The translations under genes were made by a program, and so were the position numbers. This document shows positions 7,802 through 15,742 of a DNA stretch of 49,510 bases, piece by piece. The stretch lies in assembly GCF_000971235.1 (NCBI RefSeq), contig NZ_BBMB01000006.1:65876-115385 (forward strand), written 5' to 3'. The stretch comes from Demequina subtropica (GTDB lineage: Bacteria > Actinomycetota > Actinomycetes > Actinomycetales > Demequinaceae). The number at the start of each line of letters is the position of its first letter. Position 1 is the stretch's first letter. The notes beneath the pieces are model-generated. The model was given only the letters and a program-made list of their open reading frames with translations. It searched no databases and was not told the DNA's origin.

Positions 7802-9999
7802 CGTGCCGCTCCTTCCAGCTCCGTCGCGGGGCGCAGCTGGTGCGCCGCGCGGATCGAGACGGCCGTGACCTTGAACTCGGGCATCGACGAGGTCGGGTCG
7901 GTCGCGTCGTTGGTGAGCCGGTTCGCGCTGCCCGCGCCCGCCCAGTGGAAGGGCATGAAGACCGTGTCGACGCGGATGTCCATCGTGAGGCGCACCCGCG
8001 CCATCGCCTCGCCGCGGGACGTCGCGAGGAACGCGACCGCGCCCTCCGTCAGCCCGTGCCGCTCGGCGAGCAGCGGGTGCATCTCGACGAAGGCCTCCGG
8101 CTGGGCCTGCACCAGCTCCCTGACGCGGCGCGTCTGCGCGCCCGACTGGTAGTGCTGGAGCACGCGGCCCGTTACCAGGTAGGTGGTCGCGCCGGGACGG
8201 ACCTCGTCGTCGGGACCCCGGTGCGCCACCGGGATCATCCGCGCCCGGCCGGAGGGCGTGGGGAACCTGTCGAGGAACGGGCGCGGCGTGCCCGGGTGGG
8301 GCTCGTGCCCGAGGTCCGCGGCCGGGCATGGCCAGAACAGCTCCTCGCCCGCGTCGAGCCGGGCGTAGGTGATGCCGCTGTAGTCGGCCTTGCCGCCGGC
8401 CGAGGCACGGGCCATCTCGTCGAACATCGTCTCCGCGTCGTCGCTGAAGAGGGCGTCGCACCCGAGGCGCCGGGCCAGCTCCCCCAGGATCCACAGCTCG
8501 CTGCGGGCCTCGCCCGGGGCCGCGACGGCCGCACGACGGCGGATGATGCGGCCCTCGAGGTTGGTCATGGTGCCGTCCTCCTCCGCCCACTGGGTGACGG
8601 GAAGGATCACGTCGGCGAGCATCGCCGTCTCGGACGGCACGAGGTCGCACACGACCAGCAGGTCGAGCGCCCGGAGGCGCTCCTCGACCGCGGTCGCGTT
8701 CGGCGCGCTCACCACGACGTTGCTGCCGTGCACCAGGAGCGCGCGCGGGCCGCCCGGGGTGCCGAGCGAGCTCAGCAGCTGCACGGCGGGAACGCCGGGG
8801 CCGGGGATCACCTCGGGATCGACGCCCCAGACCGACGCGACATGAGCGCGCGCGGCGGGGTCGGTGATCATCCGGTATCCGGGGAGCTGATCGGACTTCT
8901 GGCCGTGCTCGCGTCCGCCCTGCCCGTTGCCCTGGCCGGTGACGGGCCCGTAGCCGGAGCCGACGCGGCCCACCAGGCCCAGCGCGAGCGCGAGGTTGAT
9001 CGCGGCGTTCACGCAGTCGGTGCCCTGCGCCATCTGCTCGACCCCGCGCCCCGTGAGGATGTAGGCGCCCCGGCCGCCGCGCGAGGGGGATGCGGCGGCC
9101 AGGAGTCGCGCGACGTCGCGAAGCGTGTCGGCGGGGATCCCGGTGACGGCCTCGGCGCGCTCGGGCCACCACTGGGCCACCGAACGGCGGGCGTCGTCGA
9201 GGCCGTCGACCCGCGCCGCGAGGTACGCGGCATCGTGAAGGCCCTCGGCGAGGACGATGTGCAGCAGCGCGAGCAGCACCACCATGTCGGAGCCGGGCAC
9301 GGGCGCGAGGTGGACGCCCGCGCCGCCGGCGGCGAGCTTGGCGGTCACGGTCGCGCGGGGGTCGACCACGACCAGCCCCCCACGCGACCGCACCCCCGCG
9401 AGATGCTGGACGAACGGGGGCATCGTGGTGCCCATGTTCGATCCGAGGACGAGCACCGCATCGGCCCCGCCGAGGTCCGCGAGCGGGAAGGCGAGGCCGC
9501 GGTCCATGCCGAGCGCGCGGTTCGAGGCCGCGGCGGCCGACGACATGCAGAAGCGGCCGTTGTAGTCGATGAGCCGCGTCCCGAGCGCGAGCCGCGCGAA
9601 CTTGCCGAGCGCGTACGCCTTCTCGTTGGTGAGGCCTCCCCCGCCGAACACGGCCACCGCATCGTCCCCGGACTCCGCCTGGAGCGCCGAGATCCGCGAC
9701 GCGACCAGGTCGAGGGCCTCGTCCCACGAGGCCTCGCGGAAGCCGCGATCCGCGGTCCGGATCATCGGTGCGGTGATGCGGTCGGAGGCACGGAGCACCT
9801 CGGCCGAGGTCCAGCCCTTCTGGCACAGGCCTCCGCGGTTGGTGGGGAACTCCCGCCCCGCCACCGTGACGGGGAGGCGCTCCCCCGCCGTCACGGTGAG
9901 CGTCTGCGCGCACTGGAGCGCGCAGTAGGGGCAGTGGGTGGCCACGGCGGCGGCGGCGTGGGGAGCCGCCGCCACCGTGGCCGGCTGGGGGGCCGTCAT
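7798..9999 (-). CDS. nasA: Assimilatory nitrate reductase catalytic subunit (molybdopterin oxidoreductase)
   Basis: A 733-residue member of the DMSO reductase family. An N-terminal [4Fe-4S] motif CPYCALQC (Cys23, 26, 30) with Cys59 in GGLCQKG is followed by the molybdopterin domain: NGRFCMSSAAAASNRALGMD, VLVLGSNMGTTMPPF, and AINLALALGLVGRVGSGYGP. The C-terminal dinucleotide-binding domain contains YLVTGRVLQHYQSGAQTRR. It should reduce nitrate to nitrite in the cytoplasm; no Tat signal is seen. It resembles NarB/NasA/NasC enzymes rather than respiratory NarG (much shorter). The gene overlaps the FAD subunit by 4 bp and sits 1 bp after narK. The symbol used differs between species (nasA, nasC, narB). 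Confidence 0.93.
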   Translation of the reverse strand: MTAPQPATVAAAPHAAAAVATHCPYCALQCAQTLTVTAGERLPVTVAGREFPTNRGGLCQKGWTSAEVLRASDRITAPMIRTADRGFREASWDEALDLVASRISALQAESGDDAVAVFGGGGLTNEKAYALGKFARLALGTRLIDYNGRFCMSSAAAASNRALGMDRGLAFPLADLGGADAVLVLGSNMGTTMPPFVQHLAGVRSRGGLVVVDPRATVTAKLAAGGAGVHLAPVPGSDMVVLLALLHIVLAEGLHDAAYLAARVDGLDDARRSVAQWWPERAEAVTGIPADTLRDVARLLAAASPSRGGRGAYILTGRGVEQMAQGTDCVNAAINLALALGLVGRVGSGYGPVTGQGNGQGGREHGQKSDQLPGYRMITDPAARAHVASVWGVDPEVIPGPGVPAVQLLSSLGTPGGPRALLVHGSNVVVSAPNATAVEERLRALDLLVVCDLVPSETAMLADVILPVTQWAEEDGTMTNLEGRIIRRRAAVAAPGEARSELWILGELARRLGCDALFSDDAETMFDEMARASAGGKADYSGITYARLDAGEELFWPCPAADLGHEPHPGTPRPFLDRFPTPSGRARMIPVAHRGPDDEVRPGATTYLVTGRVLQHYQSGAQTRRVRELVQAQPEAFVEMHPLLAERHGLTEGAVAFLATSRGEAMARVRLTMDIRVDTVFMPFHWAGAGSANRLTNDATDPTSSMPEFKVTAVSIRAAHQLRPATELEGAAR

Positions 10000-10000
10000 G

Positions 10001-11398
10001 TCAGACGTTCCTCATCGTGGCGCCCTTGCGCAGGTAGAACACCCACGTGAGGGCCGCCATCACCAGGAACACCACCACGTAGATCTGGAGCGCGGGGACG
10101 ATGGTGCCGCTCTGCTCCTTGGCGATCTTGTAGATGAACGGGATCGCGAAGCCGCCGAAGGCGCCCACCGCGGAGATGATGCCCACGGCACCCGCGGCCT
10201 GACGCTTGAAGTCGAGCCGGCTCTCGTCGGTGTCGGCGCCCTTGGACTTCTGGAGCCGGCCGAAGATCGACGGGATCATGCGGTAGGTCGAGCCGTTGCC
10301 GATCCCGGTGGCCGCGAAGAGGACCATGAAGCTCACGAAGAACAGCGCGAGCGAGTGGTGCTGCACGCCGATCACCGCGGTCACGCCGGCGATCGCCATC
10401 ACCACGAACGCACCGACAGTGATGATCGCGCCGCCCACCCGGTCGGCGAGCTTGCCGCCGTACGGGCGGGACAGCGAGCCGATGAGCGCGCCGAGGAAGC
10501 CCCAGCTGAGCGCGATGTCGGCACGCTCGAAGACCACGGTGAGCAGCGTGGGGAACGCCGCCGAGTAGCCGATGAACGAGCCGAAGGTGCCGATGTAGAG
10601 GAACGCCATGAGCCACGTGTGGCCGTGCTGGAGCGAGGCCGCGGTGGGCTTCGGGTCGGCCTTCGCCTCGCGCAGGTTGTCCATGAAGAGGAACGCGAGG
10701 ATCGCGGACGCCACAGCCAGCGGGACGTAGACGAGGCCCGCGGCCGAGAGGCCGAGCGCGCCGATGCCGATGACGAGCGGCACGAGCTTCTGCGCGACCG
10801 CGACACCGATGTTGCCGCCGGCCGCGTTGAGGCCGAGCGCCCAGCCCTTCTCCTTGTCGGGGTAGAAGAACGAGATGTTCGACATCGACGAGGCGAAGTT
10901 GCCGCCGCCGAAGCCGGCTGTCGCAGCGATGAGCACCAGCACGCCGAAGGAGGTCTCGGGGTACTGGACCACCCAGGCGAGGCCGAGCGTGGGGATCAGC
11001 AGGAGGAGCGCCGAGATGACGGTCCAGTTGCGGCCGCCGAAGATCGGCACCGCGAAGGTGTAGGGGACGCGCAGGAATGCGCCGACGCCGGAGGCGACCG
11101 CGAGGAGCGTGAAGCCCTGGCTCGCGGTGAGCGCCCAGCCGTTGGCGCCGGCCGTGACAAGCGCTCCGGACTCGTCGAAGGTGCCGTACATCCGCACGAC
11201 GACGATCGACCACAGCAGCCATACGGAGAATCCGATGTGCTCGGCGACGATGGAGAACACGAGGTTGCGGAACGCGATGGACTTGCCGCGGGCCTCCCAG
11301 AACAGCGCGTTCTCGGGCTCCCACCGCTCGATCCATCGGCCCTTGCCGATGACGCCGGGCTCGATGGCCTCGACGGCGGTCTTGTCGGAGATGGTCAT
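10001..11398 (-). CDS. narK: Nitrate/nitrite transporter, MFS (NarK/NasA type)
   Basis: A 465-residue membrane protein with about 12 hydrophobic segments. NarK-family signatures are visible: GFGGGNFASSMSNISFFYPD (the nitrate signature), ALGLNAAGGNIGVAVAQKL in the first half, and GFLGALIGSLSRPYGGKLADR plus GIGNGSTYRMIPSIFG in the second. It imports nitrate (or exchanges nitrate and nitrite) across the cytoplasmic membrane. It is the first gene of the operon, with a good ribosome site GGGAGG five bases before the ATG at 11398 and the promoter region upstream at 11399-11698. The nitrate reductase gene follows after 1 bp. Confidence 0.93.
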   Translation of the reverse strand: MTISDKTAVEAIEPGVIGKGRWIERWEPENALFWEARGKSIAFRNLVFSIVAEHIGFSVWLLWSIVVVRMYGTFDESGALVTAGANGWALTASQGFTLLAVASGVGAFLRVPYTFAVPIFGGRNWTVISALLLLIPTLGLAWVVQYPETSFGVLVLIAATAGFGGGNFASSMSNISFFYPDKEKGWALGLNAAGGNIGVAVAQKLVPLVIGIGALGLSAAGLVYVPLAVASAILAFLFMDNLREAKADPKPTAASLQHGHTWLMAFLYIGTFGSFIGYSAAFPTLLTVVFERADIALSWGFLGALIGSLSRPYGGKLADRVGGAIITVGAFVVMAIAGVTAVIGVQHHSLALFFVSFMVLFAATGIGNGSTYRMIPSIFGRLQKSKGADTDESRLDFKRQAAGAVGIISAVGAFGGFAIPFIYKIAKEQSGTIVPALQIYVVVFLVMAALTWVFYLRKGATMRNV

Positions 11399-11544
11399 GG
11401 TCCCTCCCGGGGGACTGAGGTCCGACCGGGACGGTTGCCCCGCGGGGAATCGGACTCCTCAGACGCTACGGAGGGGAGGTTTCGCCTGAACGCGCGCGCG
11501 ATGAAACCTGCGAGAACTCTTCCTCACGCACGCGTGGGGCACTC

Positions 11545-11560
11545 GGTGAGAACTCTCACC
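11545..11560. promoter_or_regulatory. Perfect 16-bp palindrome, candidate operator of the nitrate operon
   Basis: GGTGAGA-AC-TCTCACC is a perfect 7+7 inverted repeat about 150 bp upstream of the narK start. Its core GAGAACTCT is repeated at 11512-11520, 36 bp away. NnaR or another nitrogen regulator is a plausible ligand, but no consensus I can recall matches exactly. Confidence 0.5.
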
Positions 11561-11667
11561 GCGACCTGCCGACCACGAGAGGAACGCGACCTACCAGGAA
11601 CGACGCCCTTTGGACGGGCCTCACAGCGCCCGCCGCGGCGCGGTGAGGAACGCGTAACCGCGAAACA

Positions 11668-11682
11668 TGGGCGTCCCGCCCA
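11668..11682 (-). terminator. Possible weak hairpin terminator of the hem operon
   Basis: TGGGCG-tcc-CGCCCA forms a 6-bp stem with a 3-nt loop 17 bases past the hemL stop. On the minus strand it is followed by TGTTTCG, a poor U tract. It would separate the hem operon from the nitrate operon, which reads the same way. Weak evidence. Confidence 0.35.
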
Positions 11683-11698
11683 CGCCTCGCGGCTCCCG

Positions 11699-13012
11699 TC
11701 AGGCGTGCGCCGCGACCTCGCCGTCGGCCCAGTGGGCGACCGTCGAGACGATGTGGCGGACGTCGTGCGCGGTGTGCGCGGCGGAGACGAACCACGCCTC
11801 GTACGCGCTCGGCGGGAGAGCCACGCCCTCGCGGCGAAGCGCGTGGAAGAGGCGCGCGAACGCCTCGGTGTCCTGGCGCGACACCTCCTCGAAGGTGGTC
11901 GGCGCCTCGTCGAGGCCCAGGAAGATCGAGAACAGCGTCCCGGCGCGCCCCACCGCGTGGGCGATGCCGCGCGCGGTCAGCGCCTCCGAGACGCCCTCGA
12001 CCAGCGCGTCGGCCACCGAGGCGACCCGCGCGTGGACCTCGTCGGTGAGCAGCCGCATCGTCGCGAGGCCCGCCGCGACCGCGACCGGGTTCCCCGACAG
12101 CGTGCCCGCCTGGTATACCGGGCCGAGCGGCGCGAGCTGCTCCATGAGGTCGCGGCGCCCGCCCAGGGCGGCCACGGGCAGGCCGCCGCCGATGACCTTG
12201 CCGAAGGTCACCAGGTCCGGGGTCCAGGGGTCGAGGCCCTGCGCGGCGTCTTGGTCGCGCTCGACGCCCCAGTACCCGGCCGGCCCGGCGCGGAAGCCCG
12301 TGAGCACCTCGTCGAGGATCATCACGGCGCCCTCGTTGCGGCACAGGGTCGAGATGAGGCGGTTGAAGCCCGCGGGCGGCGCGATCACGCCCATGTTGGC
12401 GGGCGCGGCCTCGGTGATGACGGCGGCGATCTCGGCGCCGTGCTCGGCGAACGCCTCGGTGAGCGCCGCCTCGTCGCCGTACGGCAGCACGATGGTGTCC
12501 TGCGCGGCCCCGGGCGTGACGCCCGCGGAGTCCGGGACGCCCGCCGTCGCGAGGCCCGAGCCCGCCGCGACCAGGAGCGCGTCCGAGTGGCCGTGGTAGC
12601 AGCCCGCGAACTTGATGAACTTCTGGCGTCCGGTGGCCGCGCGCGCGAGTCGGATCGCGGTCATCGTCGCCTCGGTGCCGGTCGACACCAGGCGCACCCG
12701 CTCGGCGGGCGCGTACCGGTCGCGGATGATCTCCGCGAGCTCGACCTCCGCCTCGGTGGTCGCACCGAAGGACAGCCCCTTCGCGGCGGCGGCCTGCACG
12801 GCCGCGACCACCTCGGGCCTCGCGTGGCCCAGGATCGCGGGGCCCCACGACGCGACCAGGTCGATCATCTCGCGGCCGTCCGCGTCGACGATGCGGCTGC
12901 CGTGAGCCTCCGCGATCGGCACGGGCTCTCCCCCGACGCCGTTCCAGGCACGCACGGGCGAGTTGACGCCCCCGGGCAGGATCGCGCGGGCGCGCTCCGA
13001 GTACTGCGACAC
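11699..13012 (-). CDS. hemL: Glutamate-1-semialdehyde 2,1-aminomutase
   Basis: A 437-residue PLP enzyme. Family features include ILPGGVNSPVRAWNGVGGEP near the N-terminus, KFAGCYHGHSDALLV, MILDEVLTGFRAGPAGYWG, and the PLP-lysine segment TFGKVIGGGLPVAALGG. It converts glutamate-1-semialdehyde to 5-aminolevulinate in the C5 pathway. It starts directly after the hemB stop (ATG at 13012, no gap) and is the last gene of hemC-hemD-hemB-hemL. hemA, the enzyme before it in the pathway, is not in the window. Length and motifs are normal. Confidence 0.97.
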   Translation of the reverse strand: MSQYSERARAILPGGVNSPVRAWNGVGGEPVPIAEAHGSRIVDADGREMIDLVASWGPAILGHARPEVVAAVQAAAAKGLSFGATTEAEVELAEIIRDRYAPAERVRLVSTGTEATMTAIRLARAATGRQKFIKFAGCYHGHSDALLVAAGSGLATAGVPDSAGVTPGAAQDTIVLPYGDEAALTEAFAEHGAEIAAVITEAAPANMGVIAPPAGFNRLISTLCRNEGAVMILDEVLTGFRAGPAGYWGVERDQDAAQGLDPWTPDLVTFGKVIGGGLPVAALGGRRDLMEQLAPLGPVYQAGTLSGNPVAVAAGLATMRLLTDEVHARVASVADALVEGVSEALTARGIAHAVGRAGTLFSIFLGLDEAPTTFEEVSRQDTEAFARLFHALRREGVALPPSAYEAWFVSAAHTAHDVRHIVSTVAHWADGEVAAHA

Positions 13013-13987
13013 TTAGTTCTCCTTGAGCCAGGCGGCGAGCTCGAGCGCCGCGTAGGTGACGATGATGTCGGCGCCGGCGCGGCGCATCGAGGTGAGGGCC
13101 TCGAGGTGCGCGGCGCGGCGGTCCAGCCAGCCATGCGCGGCGGCCGCCTCGATCTGGGCGTACTCGCCCGACACGTGATAGGCCGCGACGGGGACGCGCG
13201 ACTGCGCGGCCACCTCGGCGACCACGTCGAGGTACGGCAGGGCGGGCTTCACCATGACGATGTCGGCGCCCTCGAGCTCGTCGAGCTCGGCCTCGTGGAG
13301 GCCCTCGCGGCCGTTCGCCGGGTCGAGCTGATAGGTCCGGCGGTCGCCCTGGAGCTGGCTGTCGACGGCCTCGCGGAACGGCCCGTAGAAGGCCGAGGCG
13401 TACTTCGCCGCGTAGGCGAGCAGCGAGACGTCGGCGAAGCCCTCCGCCTCGAGCGCGTCGCGCACCACGGCGACCTGGTGGTCCATCATGCCGCTGAGGC
13501 CCAGCACGTGGGCGCCGGCGCGGGCCTGCGCGAGGCCCATCTCCACGTAGATCGCGAGCGTCGCGTCGTTGTCCACGCGACCGGCGCCATCGAGGACGCC
13601 GCAGTGACCGTGGTCGGTGAACTCGTCCAGGCACAGGTCCGCCATGATGACCAGGCGGTCGCCCGCCGCGTCCGCGGCCGCGCGGATGGCCCGGTTGAGG
13701 ATGCCCTCCGGGTCGACCGCACCGCTGCCCTCCGCGTCGCGCACGGACGGGATCGCGAACAGCATGAGCCCGCCGATCCCGGCCTCGATCGCGGCGTCGA
13801 CGAGCGCCGGCACGGCGGACAGGGGGTGCTGGGACACCCCGGGCAGCGAGCCGATGGGACGCGCCTCGGTGAGGTCCTCGTGCACGAAGACGGGCCAGAC
13901 CAGCTCCGAGGCGTGCGGCCGCACCTCGCGGACCAGGCGGCGCATCGCCGGCGTGGTGCGCAGGCGTCGGGGGCGGTACGAGGTCAT
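13013..13987 (-). CDS. hemB: Porphobilinogen synthase (delta-aminolevulinic acid dehydratase)
   Basis: A 324-residue protein with the HemB signatures: ELVWPVFVHEDL near the N-terminus, DLCLDEFTDHGHCGVLDGAG (allosteric/active-site region), LGLSGMMDHQVAVVRDAL, and the Schiff-base lysine segment IVMVKPALPYLDVV. It condenses two 5-aminolevulinates to porphobilinogen. The TDHGHCG sequence has fewer cysteines than the zinc enzymes (DVCLCxYTxHGHCG), suggesting a Mg-dependent type. It lies 12 bp after hemD and abuts hemL. Confidence 0.97.
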   Translation of the reverse strand: MTSYRPRRLRTTPAMRRLVREVRPHASELVWPVFVHEDLTEARPIGSLPGVSQHPLSAVPALVDAAIEAGIGGLMLFAIPSVRDAEGSGAVDPEGILNRAIRAAADAAGDRLVIMADLCLDEFTDHGHCGVLDGAGRVDNDATLAIYVEMGLAQARAGAHVLGLSGMMDHQVAVVRDALEAEGFADVSLLAYAAKYASAFYGPFREAVDSQLQGDRRTYQLDPANGREGLHEAELDELEGADIVMVKPALPYLDVVAEVAAQSRVPVAAYHVSGEYAQIEAAAAHGWLDRRAAHLEALTSMRRAGADIIVTYAALELAAWLKEN

Positions 13988-13999
13988 GCGGCGTCTCCC

Positions 14000-14776
14000 T
14001 CAGGCGTCGGACGGGTCGGCGGTGGCGAGCGCCGCGTCGAGCGCGGCCCTGATGCCAGCGTAGGTGGGCGTCTCGGCCACGGCATCCACCGTGAGCCCGG
14101 CCGCGCGCGCACCCGCCTGCGTGGTGCGGCCGATCGCGATGATCCGCGTCCCGGGCGCGACGCGCGGGCAGGCCGCCGCGAAGCGCTCCGCGACGGAGCC
14201 TGAGGTGAGCAGCACGGCGTCGATCCCGCCCGCGGCCACGGCGGCGACCGTCGCCTGGTCCGGGCCCGGGCCGTCGACGGTCCGGTAGGCCTCGACCGTC
14301 GTCACGGTCCATCCCTTGCGCTCGAGACCGCGCTGGAGCACGGGAGACGCAAGGTTGCCCAGGGGCGCCAGCACCCTGCCGGGTCCCTCCGGCATCTCGG
14401 CCACGATGCCGCGCGCATCGTGGCGCTCCGACGGCACCAGGTCGATGGCGAGACCGACAGACGCGCACACGCCCCGCGTCGCCTCACCCACGGTCGCGAT
14501 GCGCGCGCCGGGCTGAGGCTCGCCGAGCGAGCGGCCGCGCGAGCGCGCGATGCGGTCCATCGCGAGCACAGCGTTGCGGCTCGTCACCGCCATCCAGTCG
14601 TAGTCGCCCGCGAGCCACGCGAGCGTGGCCTCCTCGAGCGCCTCCGCGTCCTTGGGCCCGTCGATCGCGATGAACGCGACCGCGGTCACGATCGCGCCCT
14701 CGGCGGCGAGATCGTCGGCGAAGGCCGTGCGCTCGGCGGTCACGGGGACCAGGAGCCGCCGTCCCGCGAGGCTCAT
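14000..14776 (-). CDS. hemD: Uroporphyrinogen-III synthase
   Basis: A 258-residue HemD protein: LAGRRLLVPVTAERTAFADD at the start, WMAVTSRNAVLAMDRIARSR in the middle, and the C-terminal half motif IDAVLLTSGSVAERFAAAC followed by IIAIGRTTQAGARAAGLTVD. It closes hydroxymethylbilane to uroporphyrinogen III. The ATG at 14776 overlaps the hemC stop by 4 bp. Unlike the paralogue at 994-2109 it has no winged-helix domain, so this is the housekeeping enzyme. Confidence 0.93.
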   Translation of the reverse strand: MSLAGRRLLVPVTAERTAFADDLAAEGAIVTAVAFIAIDGPKDAEALEEATLAWLAGDYDWMAVTSRNAVLAMDRIARSRGRSLGEPQPGARIATVGEATRGVCASVGLAIDLVPSERHDARGIVAEMPEGPGRVLAPLGNLASPVLQRGLERKGWTVTTVEAYRTVDGPGPDQATVAAVAAGGIDAVLLTSGSVAERFAAACPRVAPGTRIIAIGRTTQAGARAAGLTVDAVAETPTYAGIRAALDAALATADPSDA

Positions 14777-15690
14777 GCGCGGCCCATGAGGCGCTCGGCG
14801 CCGCGGCCCAGGAGCGAGAAGCCGCTCGACCGGCCGATCGACGCGGCCTCGGCCACCACACCCGTGTTGCGCTCGTTGAGCGCGAGCGCGCCGTCCGTGG
14901 AGATGACGCGTGTGTGGAGCGTCAACCGACCGCGCACGACGGTCGCGTGCGCCGCGACGGGCGCGGCGCAGCCAGCGTCCAGCACGCGCAGCGCCTCGCG
15001 CTCCGCGGTCACGCACGCGCGGGTCTCGGCATGGTCGAGCGTCGCGAGCAGCGTGCGCAGCTCGTCGGGGGCGTCCTCGCGGATCTCGATCGCGAGGGCG
15101 CCCTGACCCGGTGCCGGGACCATGTCCCCGACCGCGAGCGGCGCCGTCGCATCGTCCGCGCGGCCCAGGCGGTTGAGGCCCGCGGCCGCGAGGAGGACCC
15201 CGTCGAGGTCCTCGCCGATGTGGCCGAGCCGCGTGTCGACGTTCCCCCGCAGCGGGCGGATGTCGAGGTCGGGTCGCATCGCGAGCAGCTGCGAGCCCCG
15301 GCGGGGCGAGCCCGTCCCGATCGCCGCGCCCGCGGGCAGCTCGTCGAGCGTGCGCCCGTCGGTGCACAGCACGTCCCTGGGGTCCTCGCGCTCGGGGATC
15401 GCGACCACCTCGAGGCCCGGGTACGGCTGCGTCGGGACATCCTTGAGCGAGTGCACGATGAAGTCGCACTCCCCCGCGAGCAGCGCCTCGCGCAGCGCGG
15501 TGACGAACACGCCGGTCTGGGACAGCCCGACGAGCGAGCCGCGGTCGACGTCCCCCTTGGTGGTCACCTTCACCAGCTCGACGGTCGCCTCGGAGCCGCG
15601 CGCCGCCGCGGCGGCGACGACCGCATCGGCGAACTGCCCCGACTGTGCCGTCGCGAGCGCGGATCCACGGGTGCCCAGACGGAGATTCAT
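14773..15690 (-). CDS. hemC: Porphobilinogen deaminase (hydroxymethylbilane synthase)
   Basis: A 305-residue protein beginning RLGTRGSALATAQSGQFAD, with IVHSLKDVPTQPYPGLEVV, IGTGSPRRGSQLLAMRPDLD and the cofactor-binding Cys in VLDAGCAAPVAAHA. It polymerises four porphobilinogens into hydroxymethylbilane. It is the first gene of the hem operon. On the minus strand a TACCCT box (-10-like) ends only a few bases before the ATG at 15690 and I see no Shine-Dalgarno, so the message may be leaderless. Confidence 0.96.
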   Translation of the reverse strand: MNLRLGTRGSALATAQSGQFADAVVAAAAARGSEATVELVKVTTKGDVDRGSLVGLSQTGVFVTALREALLAGECDFIVHSLKDVPTQPYPGLEVVAIPEREDPRDVLCTDGRTLDELPAGAAIGTGSPRRGSQLLAMRPDLDIRPLRGNVDTRLGHIGEDLDGVLLAAAGLNRLGRADDATAPLAVGDMVPAPGQGALAIEIREDAPDELRTLLATLDHAETRACVTAEREALRVLDAGCAAPVAAHATVVRGRLTLHTRVISTDGALALNERNTGVVAEAASIGRSSGFSLLGRGAERLMGRA

Positions 15691-15742
15691 GCGTACCAGG
15701 GTAACGAGTCGGTGACGGGACCCTGGACCGCGACGGGACCCG

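Larger units (their letters stand above)
11399..11698. promoter_or_regulatory. Leader/promoter region of the nitrate operon and 3' flank of hemL
   Basis: This 300-bp stretch has no convincing gene. It holds the narK ribosome site, a CCCCGCGGGG palindrome at 11438-11447, an inverted pair AGGTTTC (11477-11483) / GAAACCT (11503-11509), two copies of GAGAACTCT starting at 11512 and 11548 (36 bp apart), and a perfect palindrome at 11545-11560. Such clustering of symmetric sites over a highly regulated operon suggests binding of the nitrogen regulator(s). I could not place -10/-35 boxes with confidence. Confidence 0.6.

Noticed and set aside
11654..11666. GTAAC and GAAAC resembling a GlnR site near the hemL end
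   Set aside because: The half-sites are 3 bases apart instead of 6 and lie downstream of hemL, far from a start codon.
9938..14203. A 1421-codon plus-strand open frame across the nitrate and hem genes
   Set aside because: It is antisense to well-recognised genes (nitrate reductase, narK, hemL, hemB) and its Arg/Glu/His-rich translation is the typical mirror frame of high-GC DNA.
15700..15742. GACGGG/CCCGTC repeats as a terminator of the MFS gene
   Set aside because: The arms are short, the repeats are overlapping, no U tract follows, and the same bases must carry the hemC promoter.
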